From Mesorhizobium sp. LMG 17147 (GTDB taxonomy: Bacteria > Pseudomonadota > Alphaproteobacteria > Rhizobiales > Rhizobiaceae), in contig NZ_JANCTC010000001.1 in NCBI RefSeq assembly GCF_024297145.1, forward strand, positions 496,001 to 560,000: a stretch of DNA of 64,000 nucleotides. Reading direction: 5' to 3'. The notes beneath the pieces were generated by a model. That model saw nothing but the letters and a program-made list of their open reading frames with translations. It did not search any database and was not told the origin of the DNA. Positions 8,266 to 17,789 of the stretch are shown one piece after another. Both the position numbers and the translations under genes were made by a program. Within the stretch, counting starts at the first letter, position 1. Each line of letters begins with the position of its first letter.

Positions 8266-10110
8266 CTATTCCGGCACATACCGCACCGCCCCCTTGGCGG
8301 CACTTGTCGCCATCGCCGCATAGGCGCGCAAGGCCGTCGTCACCTTGCGCTTGCGCTTTTCCTCGGGCTTCCAGGCAGTTGGTCCCTTGGCCTCCATCGC
8401 CGCGCGACGGGCGGCGAGCTCCGCGTCGCCGACAGCAAGCCTGATGGTGCGGTTGGGGATGTCGATCTCGATCGTGTCGCCTTCCCTGACCAGCCCGATC
8501 AGCCCGCCTTCAGCCGCTTCCGGCGAGACGTGGCCGATCGACAGGCCGGAGGTGCCGCCGGAAAAACGGCCGTCGGTGATCAGTGCGCAGGCTTTGCCGA
8601 GGCCCTTCGATTTGAGATAGCTGGTCGGATAGAGCATTTCCTGCATGCCGGGGCCGCCGCGCGGGCCTTCATAACGGATAACGACGACATCGCCGGCCTT
8701 GATCTCGTTCGACAGGATCGCCTTGACGCTGGCGTCCTGGCTTTCGAACACTCTTGCCGGACCTGTGAATTTCAGGATCGATTCATCGACACCGGCCGTC
8801 TTCACGATGCAACCGTCGAGCGCGAGATTGCCTTTCAGCACGGCAAGGCCGCCATCCCTTGAGAAAGGATGTTCGGCCGAGCGGATGACGCCCGTCTCGC
8901 GGTCGAGATCGAGATCGTCCCAGCGGCGGTCCTGGCTGAAGGCGACCTGCGTCGGCACGCCGCCGGGTGCCGCGAGGAAGAAGTCGCGGACGTTCTGGCT
9001 TGAGGTGCGGGAGATATCCCAATGATCGAGCGCTTCGCCGAGGCTTGCGGTGTGCACCGTCGGCAGGTCGCGGTTGATCAGCCCTGCGCTATCCAACTGG
9101 CCGAGGATCGCCATGATGCCGCCGGCGCGGTGGACGTCCTCCATGTGGACGTCGGCCTTGGCCGGCGCCACCTTGCACAGCACCGGCACCCGCCGCGACA
9201 GCCGGTCGATGTCTTCCATGGCGAAGTCGACCTCGCCCTCATGTGCCGCGGCGAGGATGTGCAGCACGGTGTTGGTCGAGCCGCCCATGGCGATGTCGAG
9301 CGTCATGGCGTTCTCGAAGGCGCCCTTCGAGGCGATGCTGCGCGGTAGCGCGGTGTCGTCGTCCTGCTCGTAATAGCGCTGGGCGAGATCGACGATCAGA
9401 TGGCCGGCCTCGACGAACAGGCGCTTGCGGTCGGCATGCGTCGCCAGCGTCGAGCCGTTGCCGGGCAGCGACAGGCCGAGCGCCTCGGTCAGGCAGTTCA
9501 TCGAATTGGCGGTGAACATGCCCGAGCACGAGCCGCAGGTCGGACAGGCCGATCGCTCGATGATCTTGACGTCCTCGTCGGACACCTTGTCGTCAGCGGC
9601 CGCGACCATGGCGTCGACCAGGTCAAGCGCCTGGCTCTTGCCGGCGAGCAGCACTTTGCCGGCCTCCATCGGCCCGCCGGAGACGAAGACGGTCGGGATG
9701 TTGAGGCGCAGCGACGCCATCAGCATGCCCGGCGTGATCTTGTCGCAATTCGAGATGCAGACCATGGCGTCGGCGCAATGCGCGTTGACCATGTATTCTA
9801 CCGAGTCGGCGATCAATTCTCGCGACGGCAGCGAATAGAGCATGCCGTCATGGCCCATGGCGATGCCGTCGTCGACGGCTATGGTGTTGAATTCCTTGGC
9901 CACGCCGCCGGCCTTTTCGATCTCGCGGGCAACCAGCTGGCCTAGGTCCTTCAGATGGACATGGCCGGGCACGAATTGGGTGAAGGAATTGACCACGGCG
10001 ATGATTGGCTTGCCGAAATCCGAATCCTTCATGCCGGTGGCGCGCCACAGGCCGCGGGCGCCGGCCATGTTGCGGCCATGGGTGGTGGTGCGGGAACGGT
10101 AGGCGGGCAT
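8266..10110 (-). CDS. ilvD: Dihydroxy-acid dehydratase
   Basis: The 614-residue protein catalyses dehydration of 2,3-dihydroxy-isovalerate and its methylvalerate homologue, the third step of branched-chain amino acid synthesis. It is a full-length IlvD. The N terminus reads [20 protein letters not shown], the Fe-S cluster cysteines lie in [12 protein letters not shown] and [16 protein letters not shown], and the C-terminal barrel holds [19 protein letters not shown]. The ATG at 10108-10110 was chosen over a frame opening 52 codons earlier because the family starts here. It stands alone, 27 bp from the amidohydrolase gene on the same strand. Confidence 0.95.
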   Translation of the reverse strand: MPAYRSRTTTHGRNMAGARGLWRATGMKDSDFGKPIIAVVNSFTQFVPGHVHLKDLGQLVAREIEKAGGVAKEFNTIAVDDGIAMGHDGMLYSLPSRELIADSVEYMVNAHCADAMVCISNCDKITPGMLMASLRLNIPTVFVSGGPMEAGKVLLAGKSQALDLVDAMVAAADDKVSDEDVKIIERSACPTCGSCSGMFTANSMNCLTEALGLSLPGNGSTLATHADRKRLFVEAGHLIVDLAQRYYEQDDDTALPRSIASKGAFENAMTLDIAMGGSTNTVLHILAAAHEGEVDFAMEDIDRLSRRVPVLCKVAPAKADVHMEDVHRAGGIMAILGQLDSAGLINRDLPTVHTASLGEALDHWDISRTSSQNVRDFFLAAPGGVPTQVAFSQDRRWDDLDLDRETGVIRSAEHPFSRDGGLAVLKGNLALDGCIVKTAGVDESILKFTGPARVFESQDASVKAILSNEIKAGDVVVIRYEGPRGGPGMQEMLYPTSYLKSKGLGKACALITDGRFSGGTSGLSIGHVSPEAAEGGLIGLVREGDTIEIDIPNRTIRLAVGDAELAARRAAMEAKGPTAWKPEEKRKRKVTTALRAYAAMATSAAKGAVRYVPE

Positions 10111-10399
10111 TGAACTGTCCTTGCTGTCTGCTCGCGCCGCACAGGCGCGGAAAACCGGAATTGAGCCGCAGGCCTTATAGACGCCAAGCTCTGGTCTGGC
10201 CACAATTTTGCGCTGCGCCAGGGCGCGGAACGAGCGCCAGCCAAAGACGCAGCCGGTCCAGACCATAAAAAAGTCAGAGGTGCTGTCGGATCGGGTTTTG
10301 CTCGAGCGTCCTTGGGCAGACGGCGGGGCCGGGCATCAATCGCCAGCCGGCCGTTTTGCGAGTGAAAACAAAGCCAAAACCAGTCCGAGGAGCAAGAGA

Positions 10400-10873
10400 A
10401 TGCAAAAGATCACCCCCTGCCTGTGGTTCGACGACCAGGCCGAGGAGGCCATGAACCATTACATCTCCATCTTCAAGAATTCGAAGGTGCTGAGCGTGAT
10501 GCGCTGGCCCAAGGGCAGCGGCGATAATGAGGGCAAGGTGCTGATGGTCTCATTCGAGCTCGACGGCGTTCAGTTCCAGGCGCTCAACGGCGGGCCGCAA
10601 TTCAAGTTCACCCAGGCAGTCTCGCTCTCCATCGACTGCAAGACGCAGGAAGAGGTCGACTATTTCTGGGACAGGCTCATCGCGGGCGGTGGCGAGCCCA
10701 GCCAGTGCAGCTGGCTGAAGGACAAGTTCGGCCTCTCCTGGCAGGTCGTTCCCGAGCAGTTGCCCAAGCTGCTACTGGACCCCGACAGGGAAAAGGCTGG
10801 CCGGGTGATGCAGGCGATGATGCAGATGAGCAAGATCGACATCGCCAAGATCGAAGAGGCTGCCAGGGGGTGA
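10400..10873 (+). CDS. PhnB-like VOC-fold protein
   Basis: This 157-residue protein belongs to the PhnB/YjdN branch of the vicinal oxygen chelate fold, often mislabelled 3-demethylubiquinone methyltransferase. Diagnostic stretches are KITPCLWFDDQAEEAMNHYI at the N terminus, VSFELDGVQFQALNGGP in the middle, and GLSWQVVPEQLPKLL towards the end. A ribosome binding site (CGAGGAGC) precedes the ATG at 10400; the frame stays open upstream but has no family similarity there. The metal ligands of true VOC enzymes are weakly conserved in this branch and its biochemical role is unknown. It is divergent from ilvD. Confidence 0.8.
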   Translation: MQKITPCLWFDDQAEEAMNHYISIFKNSKVLSVMRWPKGSGDNEGKVLMVSFELDGVQFQALNGGPQFKFTQAVSLSIDCKTQEEVDYFWDRLIAGGGEPSQCSWLKDKFGLSWQVVPEQLPKLLLDPDREKAGRVMQAMMQMSKIDIAKIEEAARG

Positions 10874-10890
10874 ACATCGTCCAAGTCGGC

Positions 10891-11060
10891 GCTGCCCCCT
10901 CATCGCCCTGCCGGGCACTTCTCCCCGCAAGTGACGGGGAGAAGGGGCTAGCCGCCGCCTTGGCGCCGTTTCTGTAACGCTGGCGATTGGCGAAACGGTC
11001 CATGAGAGCGCCCCTATCCCCGTCACCTACGGGAGAGAATGCCGGCAGGTGAGGGGCAGC
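10891..11060. repeat. Large imperfect inverted repeat element
   Basis: The left arm (10891-10948) runs GCTGCCCCCTCATC through ACGGGGAGAAGGGGC. The right arm (11010-11060) is its imperfect reverse complement, from GCCCCTATCCCCGTCACC to GTGAGGGGCAGC. The two arms, separated by about 60 bp, could form a very long hairpin. One arm of the same family recurs at 53272-53304. It fills the gap between the PhnB-like gene and prfC, which run tail to tail, and may act as a terminator for both. This type of element is frequent in rhizobial genomes. Confidence 0.65.
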
Positions 11061-11139
11061 GCAAACGCCCGGACTGTTAAATGGCGAAATTCAACCTGAA
11101 GCGATTGCCCTCTGAAGCGATTGCTCTTGAGATAGCGCA

Positions 11140-12735
11140 TCAGGCCGCTCTGTCGCGGACCTGATAATCCTTTACCGCGGCAAAGCGGATCGCCTTCCAG
11201 CGCTCGGCCTCGTAGTTGAGCGAGAAGGCGTGCTGGGCGAGGAACACCGGGTCGTTGTCGAGGTCGCGGGCAATGTCGCCGCGATGCGCCTCGATGAAGC
11301 GCTGGAGCTCGGCTTTGTCGGCGGAGATCCAGCGGCAGACCGAAAAGCGCGACATCTCGAAATCGACCGGCAGCGTGTATTCGAAGTTCAGCCGCTCTTT
11401 CAGGACATCGAGCTGCAGGGCGCCGACGACGCCGACGATGGCCGGCGAGCCGTCCTCCGGCGAGAACAATTGCACGACGCCTTCCTCGGCCATCTGGTGC
11501 AGCGCCTCCTTGAGCTTCTTGGCCTTCATCGCGTCGCCGAGGCGGACGCGGCGCAGGATTTCCGGCGCGAAATTCGGCACGCCGCGAAACAGGATCTCCT
11601 CGCCTTCGGTCAGCGTGTCGCCGATGCGCAGCGTGCCGTGGTTGGGAATACCGACGACGTCGCCGGCAAACGCCTCGTCGGCGGTGACGCGGGTGCGGGC
11701 GAAGAAGAATTGCGGCGCCGACAGGCTCATCGGCTTTCCCGTGCGCACCAGCTTGGCCTTCATGCCGCGCTCGAGCTTGCCGGAGCAGACCCGTACGAAG
11801 GCGATGCGGTCGCGGTGGTTGGGGTCCATATTGGCCTGGATCTTGAAGACGAAGGAGGTCATCTTGTCCTCGGTCGCCTCGACCTTGCGCGTGTCGGCCT
11901 CCTGCGCGCGCGGCGGCGGCCCATAGGCGCCGAGCGCCTCGATCAGGTCGCGCACGCCGTAATTGCGCAGCGCCGAGCCGAAATAGACCGGTGTCAGATG
12001 GCCTTCGCGAAAGGCTTCCAGATCGAGCGGGCGGCAGGCCGCGCGCGCCAGCTCCAGCTCCTCGATGAAAGCCTCGCGCTCGTTCTCCGGCAGCAGGCCG
12101 GCGACGCGGTTGGAATCGGGACCGTTGACCGGCGTGCGCTCCTTTTCGGCGTCGCCCTTGCGCACAGCATTCAGCGCAAGATGGTAGGTCCCGGAAAAGG
12201 TCTTGCCGCGGCCGATCGGCCAGGTGATCGGTGCGGTATCAAGCGCCAGCTTCTGCTCTATCTCGTCGAGGATGTCGAACGGGTCGCGGCTTTCTCGGTC
12301 CATCTTGTTGACGAAGGTGATGATCGGGATATCGCGCAGCCGGCAGACCTCGAACAGTTTCAGCGTGCGCGGCTCGATACCCTTGGCGGCGTCGATGACC
12401 ATGACCGCGCTGTCGACCGCCGACAGCGTGCGATAAGTATCGTCGGCGAAATCCTCGTGGCCGGGCGTGTCGAGCAGGTTGAAGACAGTGTCCTCATATT
12501 CGAAGGTCATCACCGAAGTGACCACCGAAATGCCGCGCTCGCGTTCGATCTTCATCCAGTCGGACCGGGTCTGGATGCGGTCCTTCTTGGCCTTGACCTC
12601 GCCAGCAAGCTGGATCGCGCCGCCGAACAAAAGCAGCTTTTCTGTGAGCGTTGTCTTGCCGGCGTCGGGGTGAGCAATGATCGCGAAAGTGCGGCGGCGC
12701 GATACCGCTTGTTCGATGTATTCAGCCAATTTCAT
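11140..12735 (-). CDS. prfC: Peptide chain release factor 3
   Basis: The 531-residue protein is the GTPase RF3, which recycles RF1/RF2 from the ribosome after termination. GTP-binding motifs are AIIAHPDAGKTTLTEKLLLF (G1), the switch region RGISVVTSVMTFEY, DTPGHEDFADDTYR (G3) and NKMDRESRDPFDIL (G4). Domains II and III follow, with the RF3 block FSPEDGSPAIVGVVGALQLD that distinguishes it from EF-G. Length and start (MKLAEYIEQAVSRRRTFAI) are normal. It is a lone gene. Confidence 0.95.
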   Translation of the reverse strand: MKLAEYIEQAVSRRRTFAIIAHPDAGKTTLTEKLLLFGGAIQLAGEVKAKKDRIQTRSDWMKIERERGISVVTSVMTFEYEDTVFNLLDTPGHEDFADDTYRTLSAVDSAVMVIDAAKGIEPRTLKLFEVCRLRDIPIITFVNKMDRESRDPFDILDEIEQKLALDTAPITWPIGRGKTFSGTYHLALNAVRKGDAEKERTPVNGPDSNRVAGLLPENEREAFIEELELARAACRPLDLEAFREGHLTPVYFGSALRNYGVRDLIEALGAYGPPPRAQEADTRKVEATEDKMTSFVFKIQANMDPNHRDRIAFVRVCSGKLERGMKAKLVRTGKPMSLSAPQFFFARTRVTADEAFAGDVVGIPNHGTLRIGDTLTEGEEILFRGVPNFAPEILRRVRLGDAMKAKKLKEALHQMAEEGVVQLFSPEDGSPAIVGVVGALQLDVLKERLNFEYTLPVDFEMSRFSVCRWISADKAELQRFIEAHRGDIARDLDNDPVFLAQHAFSLNYEAERWKAIRFAAVKDYQVRDRAA

Positions 12736-12894
12736 GGAATCCTGTCTGTGGCGCGGGCTTTTAGCAGCGCTTTCTCTGCCTGTCGACGGTTTTGGGCTAA
12801 TGGGCTCGGCCGAAGCGACATGCCAGTTTGTCGTTGCGACCGAATTGACGATAGGACCCTGTCCTAACGAGCCAACGGCACAGATTGCGGCAGT

Positions 12895-13197
12895 TCAGAT
12901 GAGAAGATACTCTCCCGCTATGTCCACGCTACCATGATTTGCTTCTGGTAAGGGTGGCTGGTGGCCGACGCCCCTGCCGCCGAGCCAGGTAATCGACTGG
13001 ATCTCCGAGCGGTTTATGCCGATGTCGCGCAACAGGTAGTCCGGCAGTTCGTAAAGCAATGCGCGGTCACGTCGGATGCGGATGATGCGGGCTAAGGCGC
13101 GTGGAACGGCGAGACACATTTCGACGGTTGCGGCGACGAACCGCGAACTATCGGGATGATCGGCGATTAAATCCGGCTCTGTATGTCCGATCAGCAT
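12895..13197 (-). CDS. DUF1127-containing small protein
   Basis: The protein has 100 residues. Its middle carries a DUF1127 (YjiS-like) motif, RDRALLYELPDYLLRDIGIN, an arginine-rich helix pair common in small alphaproteobacterial proteins. Some members in other species act in RNA turnover or phosphate and carbon stress. The ATG at 13195-13197 was chosen because AGGAAA lies at the right distance upstream; the frame continues open for 36 codons without support. The C-terminal 35 residues after the motif are longer than usual and show no known domain. It is the most downstream of three co-oriented small genes. Confidence 0.65.
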   Translation of the reverse strand: MLIGHTEPDLIADHPDSSRFVAATVEMCLAVPRALARIIRIRRDRALLYELPDYLLRDIGINRSEIQSITWLGGRGVGHQPPLPEANHGSVDIAGEYLLI

Positions 13198-13305
13198 GGC
13201 AATATTTCCTTTGGTTCGAGGGATGGGAGACACGGTCCCGAGATGTCGGCCGCGAAATGTCGGGAGAGCCATGCAATGGCTCTCCTGGGCGCTGCGTAAC
13301 ACCAC

Positions 13306-13821
13306 TCAAGACATGTCGTGTTCGCAGCTCACATAAGGGTTCCAGTCGGCGAACATGCCGGCCGGATTGTGCCGCCAGTGCCAGACGTGAAGCTCGTAGT
13401 AGGGGTCCACGGGATGAACGCCCACCGTCGTCTTGCGCTGGAGAGTGCGTCCGAGAAACTCGGGAACACCCTTGCCCTTCCAGTCCTTCTCGAAGACTAT
13501 ATATTCCATGCCAACGAGCTGCATGGAGCCGTCGGGCTCAGGTTCGTAGGTCAGCACGTCCGGCTCGCCGAGCACCAGCTTGCCGTCACCGGCACGACCG
13601 GGATGGATGAAGTGTACACCCATCGTGCCGTGCTCGTCATGTGTCGTGCATTCGAACAACTGCTGGTAACCGTCGGCTTTGGCGATCTCGATGCTGAGGT
13701 ATTTGGCCGCCATCTCCCGCGACCGGTTGAGGACCGGGTCAGGTATGTCGTGGGCATCCGCCGCGCCGCAGAAGAATGCCGAGATTGCCACGGCGAGCAC
13801 ACTATCTGAAAAGCGCTTCAC
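13306..13821 (-). CDS. Secreted protein of unknown function
   Basis: The 171-residue protein starts with a clear Sec signal peptide (MKRFSDSVLAVAISAFFCGA, cleavage probably after ADA at about residue 23), so it should be periplasmic. The mature part is rich in His, Asp and aromatic residues (HFIHPGRAGDGKLVLGEPDVLTYE; YYELHVWHWRHNPAGMFADW). It looks like a family of small hypothetical proteins found in soil alphaproteobacteria. I do not recognise a fold or activity. It lies 16 bp after the DUF4242 gene on the same strand and probably shares its transcript. Confidence 0.7.
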   Translation of the reverse strand: MKRFSDSVLAVAISAFFCGAADAHDIPDPVLNRSREMAAKYLSIEIAKADGYQQLFECTTHDEHGTMGVHFIHPGRAGDGKLVLGEPDVLTYEPEPDGSMQLVGMEYIVFEKDWKGKGVPEFLGRTLQRKTTVGVHPVDPYYELHVWHWRHNPAGMFADWNPYVSCEHDMS

Positions 13822-13837
13822 GATCCGTCCCTCCCTG

Positions 13838-14119
13838 CTAGGCCTGAGCGTAGGCGGTCGTTGGATCGAACAGGCGCTTCACCTGCGTGATCTTTGTGGC
13901 CGGGAAGCCGCTCATCTTGGCATGGCGCTGGATGATCGCTTCGTCCTTCGCGAGGTAGACGCAGAACGTTTTGTCATCCGCAACGAACGACTCCACCCAC
14001 TGGATTTCCGGGCCGAGTTCGGCAAGAACAGCGTTCGAAGCCTTGGATGCCTCGCGAAGCTGCTCTCGCTCGAAAGTGCCGACCTTCGGAATGTCCCTTT
14101 CAATGATGTACTTATGCAT
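13838..14119 (-). CDS. DUF4242 (SCO4226-like) small protein
   Basis: This 93-residue protein is a DUF4242 member, a ferredoxin-like alpha-beta barrel family. The start MHKYIIERDIPKVGTFEREQ, the central IQWVESFVADDKTFCVYLAK and the ending GFPATKITQVKRLFDP match the family well. The founding Streptomyces protein binds nickel; most members have no known role. It is the first gene of a likely three-gene unit with the secreted protein and DUF1127 genes, and is divergent from the winged-helix/TPR regulator, which may control it. Confidence 0.75.
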   Translation of the reverse strand: MHKYIIERDIPKVGTFEREQLREASKASNAVLAELGPEIQWVESFVADDKTFCVYLAKDEAIIQRHAKMSGFPATKITQVKRLFDPTTAYAQA

Positions 14120-14316
14120 TTTCCTAGTTTCCTTGTGTTGGGTTCAAATGTCGCCGGACGGCGATCGCTGCCGATGACATCCCCGGGGCTGCTGAGCTAA
14201 AATGCTCCTTGGCCGGCCAGGCACATGAAGAATGACAGGAGGGGCGGCCAACAGTCCTTACGCCGCTCTTATCTTCTTCTGATCCTTTGCCCATTGTCGT
14301 AGGAGGGATGCTGCCG

Positions 14317-16128
14317 ATGGGGATGTATTGCTTCGGCGACTTCGAGCTGAACGAGGAAGCTCGCGGCCTTCGCCTCGCCGGCAGGGAGATCGAGGCGCAA
14401 CCTCTGGTCTTCGATTTCCTAGCCATTCTTCTGCGCCATCAGAGCCGGGCTTTGAGCAAGGAAGAGTTGCTCGAAACGCTGTGGCCGGGCGTCACGGTGA
14501 CCGAAGCCTCGCTGCAGCGTGTTGCCAGCCTGGCTCGCAGCATCCTTCGCCAGGGCGGCATGGAAACGGCACTGCGCAACCTGCCGCGGTTCGGTTACCG
14601 GATGTGTCTCGATCCGCCAGCCGTTTCGGAACGAACGCCGGTTCTCCCTGATCCGTCGACTGCGCATTCGAGCGCTAGCCTGCAGATCTTGGCCGCCGCG
14701 CGGGCGGCTGCTTCGGCCAGGAAATGGTATGAGGCCGCGGCTTTGTTCGCCGAAGCGGACACTGCCGACGAGCTGGTCACCGCCGATCTCGAGGAATGGG
14801 CGCTGGCTCTGGAATGCATGGGGCGGCCGGCCGAAGCCATCCCGCCGCTGACGCGTGCCGTGAGGGCATACAGCATTGCTCGGCAAGGTTCGCGGGCCGC
14901 TGCTCCGGCAATCACACTTGCGCGGATCCACCTAGAGCGAGGAGAGCTTGCCGTCGCCAAGGGCTGGCATCAGCGCGCGGCAGCATTGATCGGCACCGCC
15001 ACCGATAGCCGGGAGCACGGCCTTTGGTGTTGGATGGGGTCGCGGATCAAGGCCGCGGACGCGGAACCGGAACAGGCGCTGGCGTTTGCCGAGCAGGCCT
15101 GCGTCGTCGGCAAACATCTGGAAGATCCGGTCGTGGAGTCGCTCGGCCTTGTCTATCGCGGTTTTTTCAAGCTTTGCCTTGGCGACACCCAATCCGGACT
15201 GGAAGATCAGGACGCCGCCGCCGCCCTCGGTTTGTCCAGCGACGTCGATCCGGTGGTCGGCGGAATTCTCTATTGCAACGTCCTTTGGGCCTGCCGAAAT
15301 ATCGGCGACTGGTCGAGAGCAAACCAGTGGACCCTCGGTTACGAGAATTGGTGCAGGGGCCACGGGCTAGAGGATCTGTCGGGCTCGTGCCGGTTGCATC
15401 GGGCCGAGGTGCTCGGCGTGCACGGCACGCTGAAGGAAGCGGAAGCATTGGTGCGCACCGCCCTCGACCAACTTGCGCTCGATGCGCCTTGGGCGATGGG
15501 CGACGCGTTGCGCGTGTTAGGCGACATCCATCTTGCGGCAGGGGACCTCACCGAGGCGGAAGCTGCGTATCGTGGCGCCCATGCGGTCGGCTGGGACCCT
15601 CAGCCGGGCCTTGCATTGCTGCAGCTCGAGCAAGGACAGGCAGAAGCCGCGTTCAGCGCTCTCGAGCGGTCCCTGATCGGGTCCGCCTGGCCGACCTTGC
15701 AGCGTCGGGGTTTGATTCTCGCCACTCTGGCAAAGGTGGCGGCACGAACGGATCGACTGGAGCGCGCGAAGCAGGTCATCGCCGAACTGGAAACCCAGCC
15801 ACAGCGCTGGCCGATGGCATCTATCCGGGCGCTCACCTCGGAAGCCAAGGCCGAGCTTTTCATACGGGAAGGCCGCTTGGCCGAGGCCATTGGAGAACTG
15901 CAAGTTGCATACTCGCGCTGGAATGAGATCGGTTCGGCGGTTAATGCCGCCGACGCCCGGCTCTCGCTTGCGGCTTTGCTCATTCAACTGGGTGATCGCA
16001 CCGGCGCAGAATTGGAACTTGGCACCGTGCTGACGGTCGCAAGGAAAGTCGATTCGTCACGGCTTATGCGCCGATACGAAACCTTGAAGGCGCTGCTCGG
16101 CGGCACAAATAGAGAGGCACCCGCGTAA
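14317..16128 (+). CDS. Winged-helix (OmpR-type) transcriptional regulator with TPR-like C terminus
   Basis: The 603-residue protein has an N-terminal Trans_reg_C winged helix (residues 1-100; GDFELNEEARGLRLAG, then LSKEELLETLWPGVTVTEAS and LPRFGYRM). A long helical region of TPR-like repeats follows (about 130-600; for example AVRAYSIARQGSRAAAPAIT and ALDQLALDAPWAMGDALRVL). There is no ATPase domain between them, unlike AfsR/SARP or MalT types. ATG 14317 is preferred because AGGAGGG lies nine bases upstream; the ATG at 14308 directly abuts that sequence. Regulators of this layout are one-component and probably bind protein or peptide ligands. It is divergent from the DUF4242 gene. Confidence 0.75.
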   Translation: MGMYCFGDFELNEEARGLRLAGREIEAQPLVFDFLAILLRHQSRALSKEELLETLWPGVTVTEASLQRVASLARSILRQGGMETALRNLPRFGYRMCLDPPAVSERTPVLPDPSTAHSSASLQILAAARAAASARKWYEAAALFAEADTADELVTADLEEWALALECMGRPAEAIPPLTRAVRAYSIARQGSRAAAPAITLARIHLERGELAVAKGWHQRAAALIGTATDSREHGLWCWMGSRIKAADAEPEQALAFAEQACVVGKHLEDPVVESLGLVYRGFFKLCLGDTQSGLEDQDAAAALGLSSDVDPVVGGILYCNVLWACRNIGDWSRANQWTLGYENWCRGHGLEDLSGSCRLHRAEVLGVHGTLKEAEALVRTALDQLALDAPWAMGDALRVLGDIHLAAGDLTEAEAAYRGAHAVGWDPQPGLALLQLEQGQAEAAFSALERSLIGSAWPTLQRRGLILATLAKVAARTDRLERAKQVIAELETQPQRWPMASIRALTSEAKAELFIREGRLAEAIGELQVAYSRWNEIGSAVNAADARLSLAALLIQLGDRTGAELELGTVLTVARKVDSSRLMRRYETLKALLGGTNREAPA

Positions 16129-16151
16129 GAAGCTACGGCGGCGTGATAACG

Positions 16152-17078
16152 TCACGCCGGTTCGGCGGCATGGCTCTCGAAGGCTATCTCGGGAATCCAC
16201 TCGGCAACGGCGGTACCGATCCTGTCGGCATGGTCCTCCTGCAGATAATGCGCGCCGGGTCCGAGATCGATCAACCGGCAGTTCTTCAGGCCCACCGCGA
16301 ATTCCCGTGCCGCCTGCGGCGAGACGAGGGCGCCCGGATCGCCTGAGAAAAGCAGCTTCGGGTAGGAGGAGAGCCGGAGCGCCCGATGGTCGTGCTCACT
16401 GATGGCGGCGACATCGGCGGGCTGGCCTTCGATCGGCAGGTCGCGTGGCAGCCTCAGGATCGGCTTGCGCGATCGTGGTGTCGGGAACGGTGCCCGGTAG
16501 GAGGCCATTTCCTCATCGCTCATCGTGCGCAGCATCGCAGCCGGCAGCACCTTTTCGACGAAGACGTTGTCTTCCAGAACAAGCTTCTCACCGACGCCGG
16601 GCGTGCGCATTGCCTTGAACAATTCGCGCGCCTGCGGACGCTGGTGAAAATCGTCCCAGCTCTCGAAGGGGCGGATGAACTCCATGAAGGCGAGGCCGAG
16701 GATCCGCTGCGGCCGCCGGGCGGCGAGATGGAAGGCGAGCGCGGTGCCCCAGTCCTGCGCGACGACCACCACGTTGGTGATGCCAAGCGTCTCGATGAAA
16801 GCGTCGAGATAGCGGACGTGGTCGAAGAAGCGATAGTCGATATCCGGCTTGCCGGATCGGCCATAGCCGATCAGGTCGGGCGCGATGCAGCGGCCGAATG
16901 GCGCCACATGCGGGATGATGTCGCGCCAGATGTAGGACGACGTCGGGTTGCCGTGCAGGAAGAGTACTGTCGGGCCGGCCGTGCCTGCCTCGACATAGGA
17001 GATGGTGGAATCGAGTACTGCGATTTGCGACCGACGCAGCATTGTGCGGGATTGCTGCTTTTCGAATTTCGGGTTCAT
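16152..17078 (-). CDS. Haloalkane dehalogenase-like alpha/beta hydrolase
   Basis: The 308-residue protein matches subfamily II haloalkane dehalogenases, which hydrolyse carbon-halogen bonds in the cytoplasm. Key residues are visible: HGNPTSSYIWR with the halide-stabilising Asn44, the nucleophile Asp109 followed by Trp110 in VVAQDWGTALAFH, the catalytic acid Glu133 in FMEFIRP, and the base His in GPGAHYLQED. A dehalogenase of this type (DmlA) is known from Mesorhizobium. The gene starts four bases after the TetR-type gene, so the two form an operon governed by the palindrome at 17682. The natural substrate is unknown. Confidence 0.8.
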   Translation of the reverse strand: MNPKFEKQQSRTMLRRSQIAVLDSTISYVEAGTAGPTVLFLHGNPTSSYIWRDIIPHVAPFGRCIAPDLIGYGRSGKPDIDYRFFDHVRYLDAFIETLGITNVVVVAQDWGTALAFHLAARRPQRILGLAFMEFIRPFESWDDFHQRPQARELFKAMRTPGVGEKLVLEDNVFVEKVLPAAMLRTMSDEEMASYRAPFPTPRSRKPILRLPRDLPIEGQPADVAAISEHDHRALRLSSYPKLLFSGDPGALVSPQAAREFAVGLKNCRLIDLGPGAHYLQEDHADRIGTAVAEWIPEIAFESHAAEPA

Positions 17079-17082
17079 CGGA

Positions 17083-17673
17083 TCAGCTCCTTTTTGCGAA
17101 GACTGTTTTGAAGACGATGTTCTTGAAGCGCTCGAGCGGTTCGGGACTGCGCTCCACCTTCGTGCGCAGCATCGCGCCTTGCCAGGAACTCAAAAGGAAA
17201 TCGGCGAGGTCCTCGGCATCGAATGCGTCGGTGATATCGCCGGCCGCCTGGCCCTCGGCGATGCATTCGGCGAAGGGCTTGCGCCAGCGTTCGAAAATGG
17301 CGACGAGTTGCAGCCTCAGCGCCTCACTGTGAGCCGCCGTCTCGAGGCTGAGATTGCCGATCATGCAGCCCCGTGCCCAATCATGGGCCTCCAGCTTCGA
17401 CGTGATGATTTCGAGATAGCGGCGCAAGCGCCCGACCGGAGGCGTGCCGTCCCGGGCAAGGGCCTGCTCCACCAAACCGCTCACATAGGCGAAATAGCGG
17501 TCCAGCACCTCGCTGGTGAACGCCTCCTTGGAGGCAAAATGATTGGTGAAGGACCCCGGACGGGCATCGGCCGCGGCAACGATGTCGCGTACGCCGGCGG
17601 CCGAATAGCCGGAACTCCAGATGGTCTTGAAACCGGCGTCGAGAAGCTTTTCGCGAAGTGAATGTCTAGCCAT
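17083..17673 (-). CDS. TetR-family transcriptional repressor
   Basis: The 196-residue protein has an N-terminal TetR helix-turn-helix (REKLLDAGFKTIWSSGYSAA, recognition helix near ARPGSFTNHFASKEAF). Its C-terminal ligand domain resembles TetR_C groups with DWARGCMIGNLSLETA. The gene is first in an operon with the dehalogenase. A perfect 18-bp palindrome lies nine bases upstream of its start, which strongly suggests autoregulation and control of the dehalogenase. The ligand may be the dehalogenase substrate or product; that is inference. Confidence 0.85.
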   Translation of the reverse strand: MARHSLREKLLDAGFKTIWSSGYSAAGVRDIVAAADARPGSFTNHFASKEAFTSEVLDRYFAYVSGLVEQALARDGTPPVGRLRRYLEIITSKLEAHDWARGCMIGNLSLETAAHSEALRLQLVAIFERWRKPFAECIAEGQAAGDITDAFDAEDLADFLLSSWQGAMLRTKVERSPEPLERFKNIVFKTVFAKRS

Positions 17674-17681
17674 GTCGGCAC

Positions 17682-17699
17682 AATACGTACGTACGTATT
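17682..17699. promoter_or_regulatory. 18-bp perfect palindrome, probable TetR operator
   Basis: AATACGTACGTACGTATT is a perfect palindrome placed just upstream of the tetR-dehalogenase operon and about 90 bp from the divergent oxidoreductase. Its size and position fit a TetR dimer (or dimer pair) operator that blocks the promoter. Confidence 0.7.
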
Positions 17700-17789
17700 A
17701 AAGTCAAGAAGCATATTTATACCGCGCGCTCTTGGCAGAACCCACGGGCAATGGCATCGCAGTGGTGGCGTTGGAACGAGGAGTGAAGC

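Noticed and set aside
11230..12867. 545-codon plus-strand frame opposite prfC
   Set aside because: prfC has all GTPase motifs; the opposite frame shows none and lacks a ribosome binding site.
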